Shown: in pieces, positions 24,932-32,681 of the stretch
Layout: every line of letters begins with the position of its first letter
Numbering within the stretch: position 1 is the stretch's first letter
NCBI GenBank assembly: GCA_947258515.1
Contig: CAMYIO010000030.1
Span: forward strand, 1 to 38,855
Length of the DNA stretch: 38,855 nucleotides
Direction: 5' to 3'
Source of the DNA: an uncultured Ectothiorhodospiraceae bacterium
GTDB lineage: Bacteria; Pseudomonadota; Gammaproteobacteria; UBA9214
Made by a program: the position numbers and the translations under genes
The notes under the pieces: model-generated
Told to the model about the DNA's origin: nothing
The model's input: the letters and a program-made list of their open reading frames with translations, nothing else
Database searches by the model: none

Positions 24932-26143
24932 ATGTTCAAAAGTCTCTTCAAGGTGTACCGCCTCGCAACCCGCGACTACCTTCACGAGTGGCAGATGTCG
25001 GTGTGCTTCATGCTCGGACTGGCGGCTGTTCTCGGCCCCATGATGGTGCTGTTCGGCCTCAAGTTCGGCATTGTCGGTGCCATGATGGACCAACTGATCG
25101 AGGACCCCGGCAACCGCGAGATCCGACCCATAGGCAGCGGCCGCTTCGACCAGGCCTGGCTGGAGAGTGTCCGCGGACGGCCGGATGTCGCATTCCTGGT
25201 GCCGCGCACCCGCAGCATTGCAGCGACCATCGAGCTGTCCAGCAGCGCCTCATCCCGCATTGTACCGGTCGAGCTGATTGCCTCCGCCGCCGGCGACCCG
25301 CTGCTCACACCGGGTGAGCCGTTGGCGGATGGCCTCAACCAGCTGGTGCTGTCGCGCAGCACAGCTGAAAAACTGTCGGTGAAGGCCGGGGACACGCTCG
25401 ACGGCAGCCTTGCCCGGCGCTATCGCGGCGAGCAGGAACGGGTACACCTGGAGCTGCGTATCGCGGCGGTCGCACCGGAACGGGCGTTCTCGCGTGACGG
25501 CGCCTTTGTCTCGGTGCAACTGCTTGAGGCACTGGAGGATTTCCGCGACGGGCGGGCGGTACCTGAACTCGGCTGGGGTGGCACGCCGGATTACAGCGAG
25601 CGCAGTTACCCGGGATTCCGGCTGTATGCGCGTTCCATCGATGACGTGGCGGGGCTGCGCGAGGCGTTTGCCGACATCGGCGTCGATGTGCACACCCAGG
25701 TGGCCGGAATCGAGCTGGTGCAACGCATGGACCGAAATCTGACCGCCATCTACTGGGCGATTGCGGTGATTGGCCTGGTGGGGTTCTCGCTCTCGCTCGG
25801 CGCCAGCCTGTGGGCCAACGTCGACCGCAAGCGCAAACAGCTGTCGGTGTTACGCCTGGTGGGATTCCGCACCCGGGACATCGTCTGGTTTCCAATGGTC
25901 CAGTCGCTGTACACCGCCGTCCTGGGCTGGGTGCTGGCCGTGTCCATCTACTATGTAACCGCCAGGATAATCAATGGCATGATGGCCGAGCAAGTGCAAG
26001 CGGGACAACTGGTCTGCCGGTTATTGCCAGTGCATTATGCGATCGCCCTGGGGCTGACCTGCAGTGCCGCCATCCTCGCGGCGTGCCTGGCGGGTATGCG
26101 CTCGGCGCGCATCGAACCCTCCGAGGGCCTGCGTGAACTGTAA
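24932..26143 (+). CDS. FtsX/MacB-type ABC permease, TagS-like
   Basis: A 403-residue inner-membrane protein with one N-terminal helix (about 22-45), a periplasmic domain of some 220 residues, and three C-terminal helices (about 272-292, 325-345, 365-385). This is the standard FtsX-family layout. The last helix is followed by the short tail RSARIEPSEGLREL, also typical. It begins 3 bases after the ATPase stop, so both are translated together. Transporters of this kind usually do not move small solutes but transmit force or extract lipoproteins; a role in envelope signalling is inferred. Pairing with the upstream vWA protein suggests that this protein is its membrane partner. Confidence 0.87.
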   Translation: MFKSLFKVYRLATRDYLHEWQMSVCFMLGLAAVLGPMMVLFGLKFGIVGAMMDQLIEDPGNREIRPIGSGRFDQAWLESVRGRPDVAFLVPRTRSIAATIELSSSASSRIVPVELIASAAGDPLLTPGEPLADGLNQLVLSRSTAEKLSVKAGDTLDGSLARRYRGEQERVHLELRIAAVAPERAFSRDGAFVSVQLLEALEDFRDGRAVPELGWGGTPDYSERSYPGFRLYARSIDDVAGLREAFADIGVDVHTQVAGIELVQRMDRNLTAIYWAIAVIGLVGFSLSLGASLWANVDRKRKQLSVLRLVGFRTRDIVWFPMVQSLYTAVLGWVLAVSIYYVTARIINGMMAEQVQAGQLVCRLLPVHYAIALGLTCSAAILAACLAGMRSARIEPSEGLREL

Positions 26144-26333
26144 GCACAGTAGTAGATTGTATCCGTGCCCTCGATGGCTATACGCGGCACGTCGTGTCCA
26201 TGACGATCCATGCCGTCATCTGGCCCGCTGCTGCAGTGGCACAAGCGCACTTCGTTGTCACCACCGGGCACGCTATACTGCTGCTGCGCAATAAAGCAGT
26301 CTCTATTTATCCAGAACACAAGGAGAACCACCG
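26144..26333 (+). promoter_or_regulatory. Gap with a possible promoter for the PA2779/PA2778 pair
   Basis: The 190-base gap holds TATACT (26274-26279) about 55 bases before the next ATG, with a weak TTCGTT at 17-base spacing. This suggests that the following two genes have their own start of transcription. Nothing else is recognised in the gap. Confidence 0.3.
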
Positions 26334-26723
26334 ATGCATAAATTTCAACGCCCGCTGGCCTGGGTGCTTTCCGTCCTGCTCGTGCTGATGCCCGTCATGA
26401 GTGCTCAGGCGGCCATACTCGATACGGACACACTGATCACAACTACCCGGTCGCAACAATCGATCACCGGTCTGCAACAGCTGCTTGGGCGCGAGGATGC
26501 ACAACAGCAGCTGCTGGCACTCGGCGTCAGCCCGGACCAGGTCAGCGAACGCGTTGCCAACCTGAGTGACAGCGAACTGGCCCGCATCAACCAGGGCATC
26601 GACACCCTGAATGCCGGCGGCGACAGTGTGCTGGGTATCCTGCTGGTGATCTTTATCGTGTTTGTGATCACCGACGTCCTGGGTGCAACGAACATCTTCC
26701 CGTTCATTCACCCGATCAAGTAA
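26334..26723 (+). CDS. PA2779 family protein
   Basis: A 129-residue exported protein. The signal peptide spans residues 1-26 (VLSVLLVLMPVMSAQA). A helical middle follows (QQLLGREDAQQQLLALGVSPDQVSERVANLSD), and a hydrophobic helix near the end (LGILLVIFIVFVITDVLGA). This is the pattern of the PA2779 family, small membrane-anchored periplasmic proteins of unknown function. AAGGAG precedes the ATG at ideal spacing. It lies 6 bases before a PA2778-family gene, the same pairing as in Pseudomonas aeruginosa. Confidence 0.88.
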   Translation: MHKFQRPLAWVLSVLLVLMPVMSAQAAILDTDTLITTTRSQQSITGLQQLLGREDAQQQLLALGVSPDQVSERVANLSDSELARINQGIDTLNAGGDSVLGILLVIFIVFVITDVLGATNIFPFIHPIK

Positions 26724-26729
26724 ACAGTC

Positions 26730-27719
26730 ATGAACTGCACAGCAAATACCCGTCACATGGCGGGTATTTTGCTGTCTGGCATACTATTAATTGGCTGCAG
26801 CAGCGCCCGGCAGACCCGTGCGCTGCTGCAACAGCCGCCCGCGCAACTGCCCGCAGCCACCGAACTGGCTGACACACCTTTCATTCCGCAACAGCGCTAC
26901 CAGTGTGGCCCTGCCGCACTGGCGACCGTGTTGCAGGCACGGGCCATCCCGGTCACCGCGCAGGAACTGGTCGATGCCGTCTACATACCCGCGCTGCAGG
27001 GCAGCCTGCCCGAGGAAATGGCCGCAACGGCACGCCGCCACGGGCTGCTCGCCTACCGCCTGCAACCCGCACTCGCCGATCTGCTGACCGAAATTGCGCA
27101 GGGTAATCCGGTGCTGGTCTACCAGAACCTCGGCCTGTCGTGGCTGCCAAACGGGCATTTCGCCGTGGCCATCGGTTACAGCCTGCCCGACAATGAGCTG
27201 ATATTGCGTTCCGGCACCACGCGGCGCTGGCGTACCACGCTGGCCAGCTTCGAACGGAGCTGGTCACGCGGCGACTACTGGGCGCTGGTTATCCTGCCGC
27301 CCGGTGAACTACCGGCCAGCGCACGGCTGTCTGGCTATCTGCGCGCCAGCCGCGACCTCGAACAGACCGCCGGCAGCGAACGCGCCCTGCCCGCCTATCT
27401 GGCGGCTACCATGCGCTGGCCGGATGAGCCCCTGCCGTGGCTGACGCTGGGCAACAGTTATTACGCGCGCAGCGATTACGCGGCGGCGGAACAGGCCTTC
27501 AGGCAGGCAACCCGCCTTGCACCGCACACACCCGAGGGCTGGAACAATCTGGCCTATGCACTGCTGCAAAACGATTGTCCGCGCCTGGCCCTGGAAGCCG
27601 CGCGTTGCGCCGCAGACATCGCGGGTGATGATGCGCGTTATCTTGAAAGTGTGAATGAAATCCGCCCTGCGGCGCATGGCGCAGACGCGCCACATTGCCA
27701 GGCAATTAACTGCCTGTGA
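26730..27719 (+). CDS. PA2778 family C39-like peptidase lipoprotein with TPR
   Basis: A 329-residue protein. The N-terminus has a good lipobox (LLIGC, C23), so it is likely an outer-membrane lipoprotein. Residues ~48-180 form a C39-peptidase-like domain with the nucleophile C59 in QCGPAAL and H143 in NGHFAVAIGY. The third catalytic residue, Asp before Pro in C39 enzymes, is not evident (the place reads LILRSG), so activity is uncertain. Residues ~220-300 carry TPR helices (PLPWLTLGNSYYARSDYAAAEQAF, APHTPEGWNNLAYALLQ). The substrate is unknown. It partners with the PA2779 protein and may be co-expressed with it. Ribosome-binding signal weak; an ATG nine codons later is possible. Confidence 0.87.
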   Translation: MNCTANTRHMAGILLSGILLIGCSSARQTRALLQQPPAQLPAATELADTPFIPQQRYQCGPAALATVLQARAIPVTAQELVDAVYIPALQGSLPEEMAATARRHGLLAYRLQPALADLLTEIAQGNPVLVYQNLGLSWLPNGHFAVAIGYSLPDNELILRSGTTRRWRTTLASFERSWSRGDYWALVILPPGELPASARLSGYLRASRDLEQTAGSERALPAYLAATMRWPDEPLPWLTLGNSYYARSDYAAAEQAFRQATRLAPHTPEGWNNLAYALLQNDCPRLALEAARCAADIAGDDARYLESVNEIRPAAHGADAPHCQAINCL

Positions 27720-27736
27720 CCGAAATTTCACCGCGG

Positions 27737-29680
27737 TTATTGAGTCCCCTCTTCCATGTGCATGCCCTCGCTCGCAGGAACGAAGGTCTTTTGCAGGGCC
27801 GCATTCACATGGCCGGCCATGAGGTCGATGCGGGCATAGTGCTTCTCTGTGAGCTGTTCGCCCAGCAACGCCTTCTGCTCTTCCAGTACCGCCAGAATAT
27901 CCGCGCGCATTTCCTCACGGTTGAGCACTTCATCCAGCTCCACCAGTGCCTTGTCGACGGTAAACCAGGTAATCAGTCCGGCAGTCACACCGCAGAGAAT
28001 AGCCAGCGGCCCGGTCGGCGCACAGACCGCGGTACCGACACCGGCTGACAACAGCGTCGATGATCCCTTCTTGGCAAGTGTCTTGGTGGCCAGTGCCGCG
28101 CCGGTCTGGAATGATTTCTTGGCCGCCACCTTGCCAACCACGGCTGCGGTGGTCTTGCTGGCCAGCGCCTTGCTGGCAACGAGTCCCGCACCGATGCCAC
28201 TGGTCGCCGCCACCGAAGCCCTGAGCGTGTCGTGATCCAGCTCCGACAGGGGCGCGACTGACAGCGTGCCGATGTCGCAGCTTGCACTGGCCAGTTGCTG
28301 TCCGAGTTGCGGCGTCAGCTGCGCAAAGCGGTCGGTCGTTTTGTGTTCAATCTCGTGATCAAGGGTGTCGAGTTGTGCATCAAAATCACTGTTCGCAAAC
28401 AGGTATTTCTCGAGCTGCTCGCGCATGGTGGCGGCCACATCGGCCGTAAACACGGCCGCCAGCCGCTGGTATTCACCTAACACCGTAAAATACCAGTCAA
28501 GGTAATGATCAACGCCCTGTTCGATGTCGATGAACATCGTATCAAGTCCCTGACCCACTTCTTCATCAACAGCGTGCATTGCCTGCCTGCGTTCGGCCGC
28601 TACACCAGCGTCCAGCCGTGCGCGTAACCGGTCGCGACTCGCAGCATCCTGCTTGCAGGGATCTATCAACGGCGCTGCATCATCACCGGGCTCAAAAATT
28701 GCGGGATCCAGTTCGCTGAGCTTTACTGCCGCGTAAAAAAACGGCAGCGCAAGAATGATGATAGTGATAATAAACGACCGCGCCAGGGTACTGCCCGACG
28801 GGTGTCCGTGACGCCGCAGCGCCCGTTTCTCCATGAGGGTGCTGACACCAAGTAACAAGGCCGTCGCCAGCCAGGCCACGGTTGCGGCGCGCAGCAGAAA
28901 GAAACTCCACGCAATCAGTTTCGCGCTCATGTCCGGCAGGTTCGGTATCAGCAGTTGCGAACCATGCCAGGCGAGCGCCTCCACTGCTGCCGCGGCACCG
29001 GCACCCACACCCCAGAGCACGCAACCGGCCTGACGGTAATTATCGAGGTAAACCTGTTCGGCCAGGGTATTCCACGCCAGTTGACGGGTGTCCGTTGCGC
29101 CGACCACGGCAAAGTCGAGCAACATGAACGCCACGGTAAGGACAAGGCCGTTTATCAGGAACAAGGGCCAGCGACGCACTACCGCACCCAAATGCTGTGT
29201 AGCGATGGTGTTGGAGAGTCCGCGTGTGACGGGAACATAGATCAGGGCGAGGAACACACCGTCCGCGGCGAGCGCCAGCCAGTGTGGCGTCGACAGGGGA
29301 GACACGAGGGTGAGCAGCAGCCATGCCAGGCACAGCGACACCATCACCTGGAGAGCCCTGGTCATATTGCCGCTCCAGAACAGTCTTCTGATGCGACTCG
29401 ATGATTGCGTCACGCCACCAAGCACCAGACGCCGGCGAAACAGCAGGTACTCGATGCGGTACTGCCAGATGGGCCAGCACACCAGGCTGACCAGCAGAAA
29501 CACCCCCCAGCACGGTAGCGGCCGGGTGATGCGGGAAATATAAAACAGCACGGCGACGGCAAGCAGCAGCCACAGGCTGTGCGAGACTATGAAGCGCATA
29601 ACCTGCCAGCGAGATGGCCTGCCCGGATCAGCTGTTTGTTGTGGCGTTTGCTGCATGTACGGTGAGACTGTGTAACACAT
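27737..29680 (-). CDS. Unrecognised polytopic membrane protein
   Basis: I do not recognise this 647-residue protein. The first ~340 residues contain about eight hydrophobic segments (for instance LLLAVAVLFYISRI, GVFLLVSLVCWPIW, ALQVMVSLCLAWLLLTLV, SFIITIIILALPFFYAA). Then come ~200 mostly helical soluble residues with many charged positions. Near 530-600 there is an Ala/Gly-rich part that could form paired helices (GIGAGLVASKALASKTTAAVVG, GVGTAVCAPTGPLAILCGV), followed by an acidic helical tail. The start is uncertain: the ATG at 29680 has no ribosome-binding site, and later Met codons (residues 9 and 28) are possible. It begins 31 bases after the 3' end of rnpB on the same strand, so read-through is possible. 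It converges with the PA2778 gene with only 17 bases between stops. Confidence 0.75.
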   Translation of the reverse strand: MCYTVSPYMQQTPQQTADPGRPSRWQVMRFIVSHSLWLLLAVAVLFYISRITRPLPCWGVFLLVSLVCWPIWQYRIEYLLFRRRLVLGGVTQSSSRIRRLFWSGNMTRALQVMVSLCLAWLLLTLVSPLSTPHWLALAADGVFLALIYVPVTRGLSNTIATQHLGAVVRRWPLFLINGLVLTVAFMLLDFAVVGATDTRQLAWNTLAEQVYLDNYRQAGCVLWGVGAGAAAAVEALAWHGSQLLIPNLPDMSAKLIAWSFFLLRAATVAWLATALLLGVSTLMEKRALRRHGHPSGSTLARSFIITIIILALPFFYAAVKLSELDPAIFEPGDDAAPLIDPCKQDAASRDRLRARLDAGVAAERRQAMHAVDEEVGQGLDTMFIDIEQGVDHYLDWYFTVLGEYQRLAAVFTADVAATMREQLEKYLFANSDFDAQLDTLDHEIEHKTTDRFAQLTPQLGQQLASASCDIGTLSVAPLSELDHDTLRASVAATSGIGAGLVASKALASKTTAAVVGKVAAKKSFQTGAALATKTLAKKGSSTLLSAGVGTAVCAPTGPLAILCGVTAGLITWFTVDKALVELDEVLNREEMRADILAVLEEQKALLGEQLTEKHYARIDLMAGHVNAALQKTFVPASEGMHMEEGTQ

Positions 29681-29710
29681 CGGTCAGGATGCGTAGAAGG
29701 GAAAGTAAAA

Positions 29711-30064
29711 GGGAGCCGGCCGATAAGCCGGGTTTTGTCGTGGACAGTCATTCATCTGGGCACTGCGTCACCGCAGGCCTCAAGCAACCTACCCGGGAAC
29801 CATGCGGGCCGCATGAATGTTCCCCTATTTGGTCTTGCTCCGGGTGGGGTTTACCCTGCCACGCCTGTTACCAGCCGCGCGGTGCGCTCTTACCGCACCA
29901 TTTCACCCTTACCCGTACGCATACGGGCGGTATATTTTCTGTGGCACTTTCCATAGACTCGCGCCTCCCAGGTGTTACCTGGCACCCTGCCCTGTAGAGC
30001 CCGGACTTTCCTCCCCGCAGCTGGCCCGGGGGCCAGTTACGGAGCGACTGCCTGGCCGACTCCC
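29711..30064 (-). ncRNA. rnpB: RNase P RNA (type A)
   Basis: The catalytic RNA that removes 5' leaders from tRNA precursors. On the minus strand it shows the universal segments GAGGAAAGTCCGGGCTC, CAGGGTGCCAGGTAAC, GGGTGAAATGGTGCGGTAAG, GAGCGCACCGCGCGGCTGGTAAC, GGAGCAAGACCAAATAGGGG and GATGAATGACTGTCCACGAC, in the order of E. coli M1 RNA. The 5' end GGGAGTCGGCC pairs with the 3' end GGCCGGCTCCC to form helix P1, which fixes both ends and gives about 354 bases. A -10 box sits exactly seven bases before the 5' end. No strong terminator follows, only a pyrimidine-rich run (CCCTTTTACTTTCCC). Confidence 0.97.
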
Positions 30065-30071
30065 GGCCACC

Positions 30072-30077
30072 AGTATA
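30072..30077 (-). promoter_or_regulatory. -10 box of rnpB
   Basis: TATACT on the minus strand, followed by seven bases and then the GGGAG start of RNase P RNA. The -35 region (about 30095-30100) shows no good hexamer and overlaps the 3' end of the upstream gene. Confidence 0.6.
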
Positions 30078-30081
30078 AAGG

Positions 30082-30097
30082 AACCCGCCACCGGGTT
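30082..30097 (-). terminator. Small hairpin after the TPR gene
   Basis: On the minus strand AACCCG and CGGGTT form a 6-bp stem with a 4-base loop, just after the TPR stop codon, followed by CCTTTATACT. The T run is short. It could separate the TPR message from rnpB, whose -10 box comes immediately next. Confidence 0.4.
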
Positions 30098-30100
30098 GGC

Positions 30101-30604
30101 TCATTCTTTTTTGCGATAGGCATGACGCGTGCCGCGCAGTAATTTTCCAACCAGGCGATTAACGATATTGTTACGCTTCAGTCCTGGAATTAAACCGTGT
30201 TTTTTGCGTAACACCAGCTGTTGCTTGAGGCGCAACAAGCCGGCGTGTTCAGGGTTGACCTTCAGTCCGCGCCGCAAGGCCATGTAGGTACTCTCGCGAA
30301 ATCCCAGGCGGTGCTCGGCCATGGCCAGGTTGTAGTACACCTCGACATCCCTCGTCTCGCCCACCACGGCCTTTCGACACAGCTTCACACCACTGCTGTC
30401 GCCCATGTATACGCGCGACAGGCCATGAAACGAGGTATAGCGATTCTGGTAGATGTCATCCATTTCGGCACACTCATCCGCGGCACGGAACAACAACAGT
30501 GCGCCTTCATAGTCATCAGTTCTGAAACATTCGAGACCATCAAGGAAGTCATCACGCATGCGCAGGTCCTGGTCGGACATATGCGGACCGAACGGGTTAG
30601 CCAT
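30101..30604 (-). CDS. Small TPR-like protein
   Basis: A 167-residue cytosolic protein with tetratricopeptide-like helices (DGLECFRTDDYEGALLLFRAADECAEMDD, VEVYYNLAMAEHRLGFRESTYMALRRGLKVNPEHAGLLRLKQQL). The C-terminal 35 residues are basic (LRKKHGLIPGLKRNNIVNRLVGKLLRGTRHAYRKKE), which could favour contact with RNA or membranes. GAGGGGG precedes the ATG. It lies directly upstream of rnpB on the same strand and is divergent from glgA. TPRs bind other proteins; the partner is unknown. Confidence 0.8.
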   Translation of the reverse strand: MANPFGPHMSDQDLRMRDDFLDGLECFRTDDYEGALLLFRAADECAEMDDIYQNRYTSFHGLSRVYMGDSSGVKLCRKAVVGETRDVEVYYNLAMAEHRLGFRESTYMALRRGLKVNPEHAGLLRLKQQLVLRKKHGLIPGLKRNNIVNRLVGKLLRGTRHAYRKKE

Positions 30605-30760
30605 ATCGCCCCCTCTACGAATATGCTCACCTGCTATCAGCGGTAGCTTGTATTACAATAGACAGGCTACGCGCTCCCCCCTGTCTGTGGAGATTAAACC
30701 GTTTGCGCGAAAACGCAAGCAACCCGTCTTATTGATTAATTGCCAAAATACTGACACCTA

Positions 30761-32257
30761 ATGAACATTCTTTTTGCCAGCTCTGAAGCACACCCACTGA
30801 TCAAAACAGGCGGACTGGCCGATGTGGCGGGTAGTTTGCCGCACGCTATCCGCAATCTGCGTCACGATATTCGTGTTGTCATCCCTGCCTACCAGTCGGT
30901 GCTGAAACAGACAGAGAAATTCACCCTGGTTGCACACCTTGAACTCGAAGGCGTGAAGCAGCCGGTACGCATCCTCGCCGGTCGACTGCCCGGCAGTGCG
31001 GTCACGCTGTACCTGGTAGATTCGCCGGAACACTTTGACCGTCCGGGCAATCCTTACACCATGAAACAGGGTAGCGAATGGCCGGATAATGCCGAACGCT
31101 TCACAACCTTCTGCCGTGCTATTGAAGCACTGGCACTGGACAGCGCCGGACTTGACTGGCAACCGGACATTGTCCATTGCAATGACTGGCAAACCGCGCT
31201 GGTAGCGCCGCTACTGGAGCGCCACGACAGTCGGCCTGCAACGGTATTCACCATCCATAACCTCGCCTACCAGGGTCTTTACGACTGGAAGGTGTTCAAG
31301 ACACTGGAATTACCCGCAGATTTCTGGGGCACAAAAGCCATGGAATTTCATAACCAGTTCTCATTCATCAAGGGTGGACTGGTGTTCGCTGACTGGATAA
31401 CGACTGTCAGCCCCACTTACGCACGGGAAATCCAGACAAGTGAATACGGTTGCGGGCTTGAAGGACTCATCAGTCACCGCACTGACAAGCTTACCGGCAT
31501 CCTCAACGGCGTTGATTACAGTGTCTGGGACCCGGCACGCGATCCGCACATACCGGTGCAATACAATGCACGCTCGCTGCCCCACAAGCTGCAAAACAAG
31601 CAGACCCTGCAGGAACACTTTGCACTGCCCGTCGATGACACAACGCCCGTATTCGCCGTCATCAGCCGACTGGTCGAACAAAAGGGCATTGATCTGGTCC
31701 TGGATATCGTCCCGGAACTGGTTAAACAACAGGCCCAGCTAGTGATACTGGGCAGCGGCGATGCCGCACTCGAGGCCGCCATCAGCGATGCGGTCACAGC
31801 CTACCCGAAACATGTTGCGGCCCATATCGGTTACGACGAGGCACTGTCGCATCATATTGAAGCCGGCGCAGATATTTTTCTCATGCCTTCACGCTTTGAA
31901 CCGTGCGGCCTGAACCAGATATACAGCCAGCGTTACGGCACCGTGCCCATTGTACGGCATACCGGCGGACTGGCCGACACGGTAACGGATACCACGGATG
32001 AAACACTGGAGGCGAACACGGCCACCGGTTTCAGTTTTAACAAGGCCACGTACACGGCCCTGAACGCGACCGTTACACGGGCCCTTGGATACTATCGCCA
32101 GCCGGCAATCTGGCAACAGCTTGTCTGCACCGGCATGAAACAGGATTTCAGCTGGAAACGCAGCGCACAACGCTATCTGGAACTCTACCAGACCGTGCTG
32201 GAACAACGTGCCGTGAAGGCCACTGCCAGGCCTTTAATATTGCAGTCACTGTTGTAG
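30761..32257 (+). CDS. glgA: Glycogen synthase (ADP-glucose)
   Basis: GlgA elongates alpha-1,4-glucan from ADP-glucose. The 498-residue GT5 enzyme shows the ADP-glucose-binding motif K15-T-G-G-L-A-D-V near the N-terminus, the catalytic His region (WQTALVAPLLERH) and the C-terminal PSRFEPCGLNQIYSQRYG with E380 and C382. The length is slightly above the E. coli form (477). The ATG at 30761 has no obvious Shine-Dalgarno sequence, but it places the KTGGLADV motif at the same position as in E. coli, so the start is sound. pgm lies two genes downstream and would supply glucose-1-phosphate; glgC and glgB are not in the window. Confidence 0.95.
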   Translation: MNILFASSEAHPLIKTGGLADVAGSLPHAIRNLRHDIRVVIPAYQSVLKQTEKFTLVAHLELEGVKQPVRILAGRLPGSAVTLYLVDSPEHFDRPGNPYTMKQGSEWPDNAERFTTFCRAIEALALDSAGLDWQPDIVHCNDWQTALVAPLLERHDSRPATVFTIHNLAYQGLYDWKVFKTLELPADFWGTKAMEFHNQFSFIKGGLVFADWITTVSPTYAREIQTSEYGCGLEGLISHRTDKLTGILNGVDYSVWDPARDPHIPVQYNARSLPHKLQNKQTLQEHFALPVDDTTPVFAVISRLVEQKGIDLVLDIVPELVKQQAQLVILGSGDAALEAAISDAVTAYPKHVAAHIGYDEALSHHIEAGADIFLMPSRFEPCGLNQIYSQRYGTVPIVRHTGGLADTVTDTTDETLEANTATGFSFNKATYTALNATVTRALGYYRQPAIWQQLVCTGMKQDFSWKRSAQRYLELYQTVLEQRAVKATARPLILQSLL

Positions 32258-32281
32258 CTGTCGGCCCGGTTGCAGCAGTCC

Positions 32282-32351
32282 GCAGGGTACGTCCTGCACA
32301 CCGTTTATCAATAGCTTGCCTGTTATTTTCGGTGCGCAGAGCACACCCTGC
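32282..32351 (+). repeat. 70-bp palindromic repeat, copy B (diverged)
   Basis: It begins GCAGGGTACGTCCTGCACACC and ends TTTTCGGTGCGCAGAGCACACCCTGC. It aligns without gaps to copy C over all 70 bases, with about 17 differences, in the same orientation. Confidence 0.7.
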
Positions 32352-32403
32352 CTTGATTCAGCGAATTAATAGGGCATACCCGGACCCGACAGGCTCCTCG
32401 ACG

Positions 32404-32427
32404 AAAGTGGCACGCACAGGCCACTTT
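32404..32427 (+). terminator. Probable glgA terminator
   Basis: AAAGTGGC and GCCACTTT form a perfect 8-bp stem with an 8-base loop, followed by TC and A. T's in the second arm plus one more give TTTT. The flanking A run on the left lets it work on both strands. It lies about 147 bases after glgA. Confidence 0.65.
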
Positions 32428-32451
32428 TCAAACCACGTATTTCCCTGCAGC

Positions 32452-32460
32452 TGCTATAAT
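32452..32460 (+). promoter_or_regulatory. Extended -10 promoter of an orphan transcript
   Basis: TGCTATAAT is a perfect extended -10 box. Transcription would begin near 32467. No protein gene lies downstream on this strand. Confidence 0.5.
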
Positions 32461-32466
32461 AGTTAC

Positions 32467-32650
32467 AGGAGGATGATAGAGGAAAGAGGGCAAGAAAGAC
32501 ACGTGCCCTCGCCGTGAAACGGGCAACTGTTTAGGTCACCCTTCGGACGCCTCGGGTAGCAACGGGCGGGTAACAGGAGTCAGGTCGTTCTGACAGCCGT
32601 GTGTTTGGTGGGGCGGTGCCACCAGCCAAGCCGTGCAACACCGGGGCGTT
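32467..32650 (+). ncRNA. Candidate structured ncRNA
   Basis: A GC-rich stretch after a perfect extended -10 box. It can form separate hairpins: GAGGGCA/TGCCCTC (32486-32492 with 32504-32510), CCGT/ACGG just after, GTCAG/CTGAC (32579-32583 with 32590-32594) and TGGTGG/CCACCA (32606-32611 with 32619-32624) inside a GTGT/ACAC stem. Several GGA triplets (AGGAGGATGATAGAGGA, TTCGGAC, ACAGGAG) lie between or in loops, as in CsrA/RsmA-binding RNAs. It does not match any riboswitch or RNA I know. A degenerate mobile-RNA fragment is another possibility. The 3' end is a guess. Confidence 0.35.
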
Positions 32651-32681
32651 TCTATGTGAAGATTTCTGCCGTCAGGAAAAA

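Larger units (their letters stand above)
32258..32681 (+). other. 424-base intergenic region with repeat, terminator and ncRNA candidate
   Basis: No protein gene is supported. In order it holds a diverged 70-bp palindrome (32282-32351), a terminator-like hairpin for glgA (32404-32427), an extended -10 promoter (32452-32460) and a GC-rich structured stretch up to the ppk2 stop. An open frame across the region on the plus strand runs antisense into ppk2 and has no family likeness. Confidence 0.6.

Noticed and set aside
32401-32580. Cyclic-di-GMP or cobalamin riboswitch in the glgA-ppk2 gap
   Set aside because: Fragments such as CACGCACAGG and GGGCAACTGT recall these classes, but the conserved cores and their order are missing and no gene follows on that strand.
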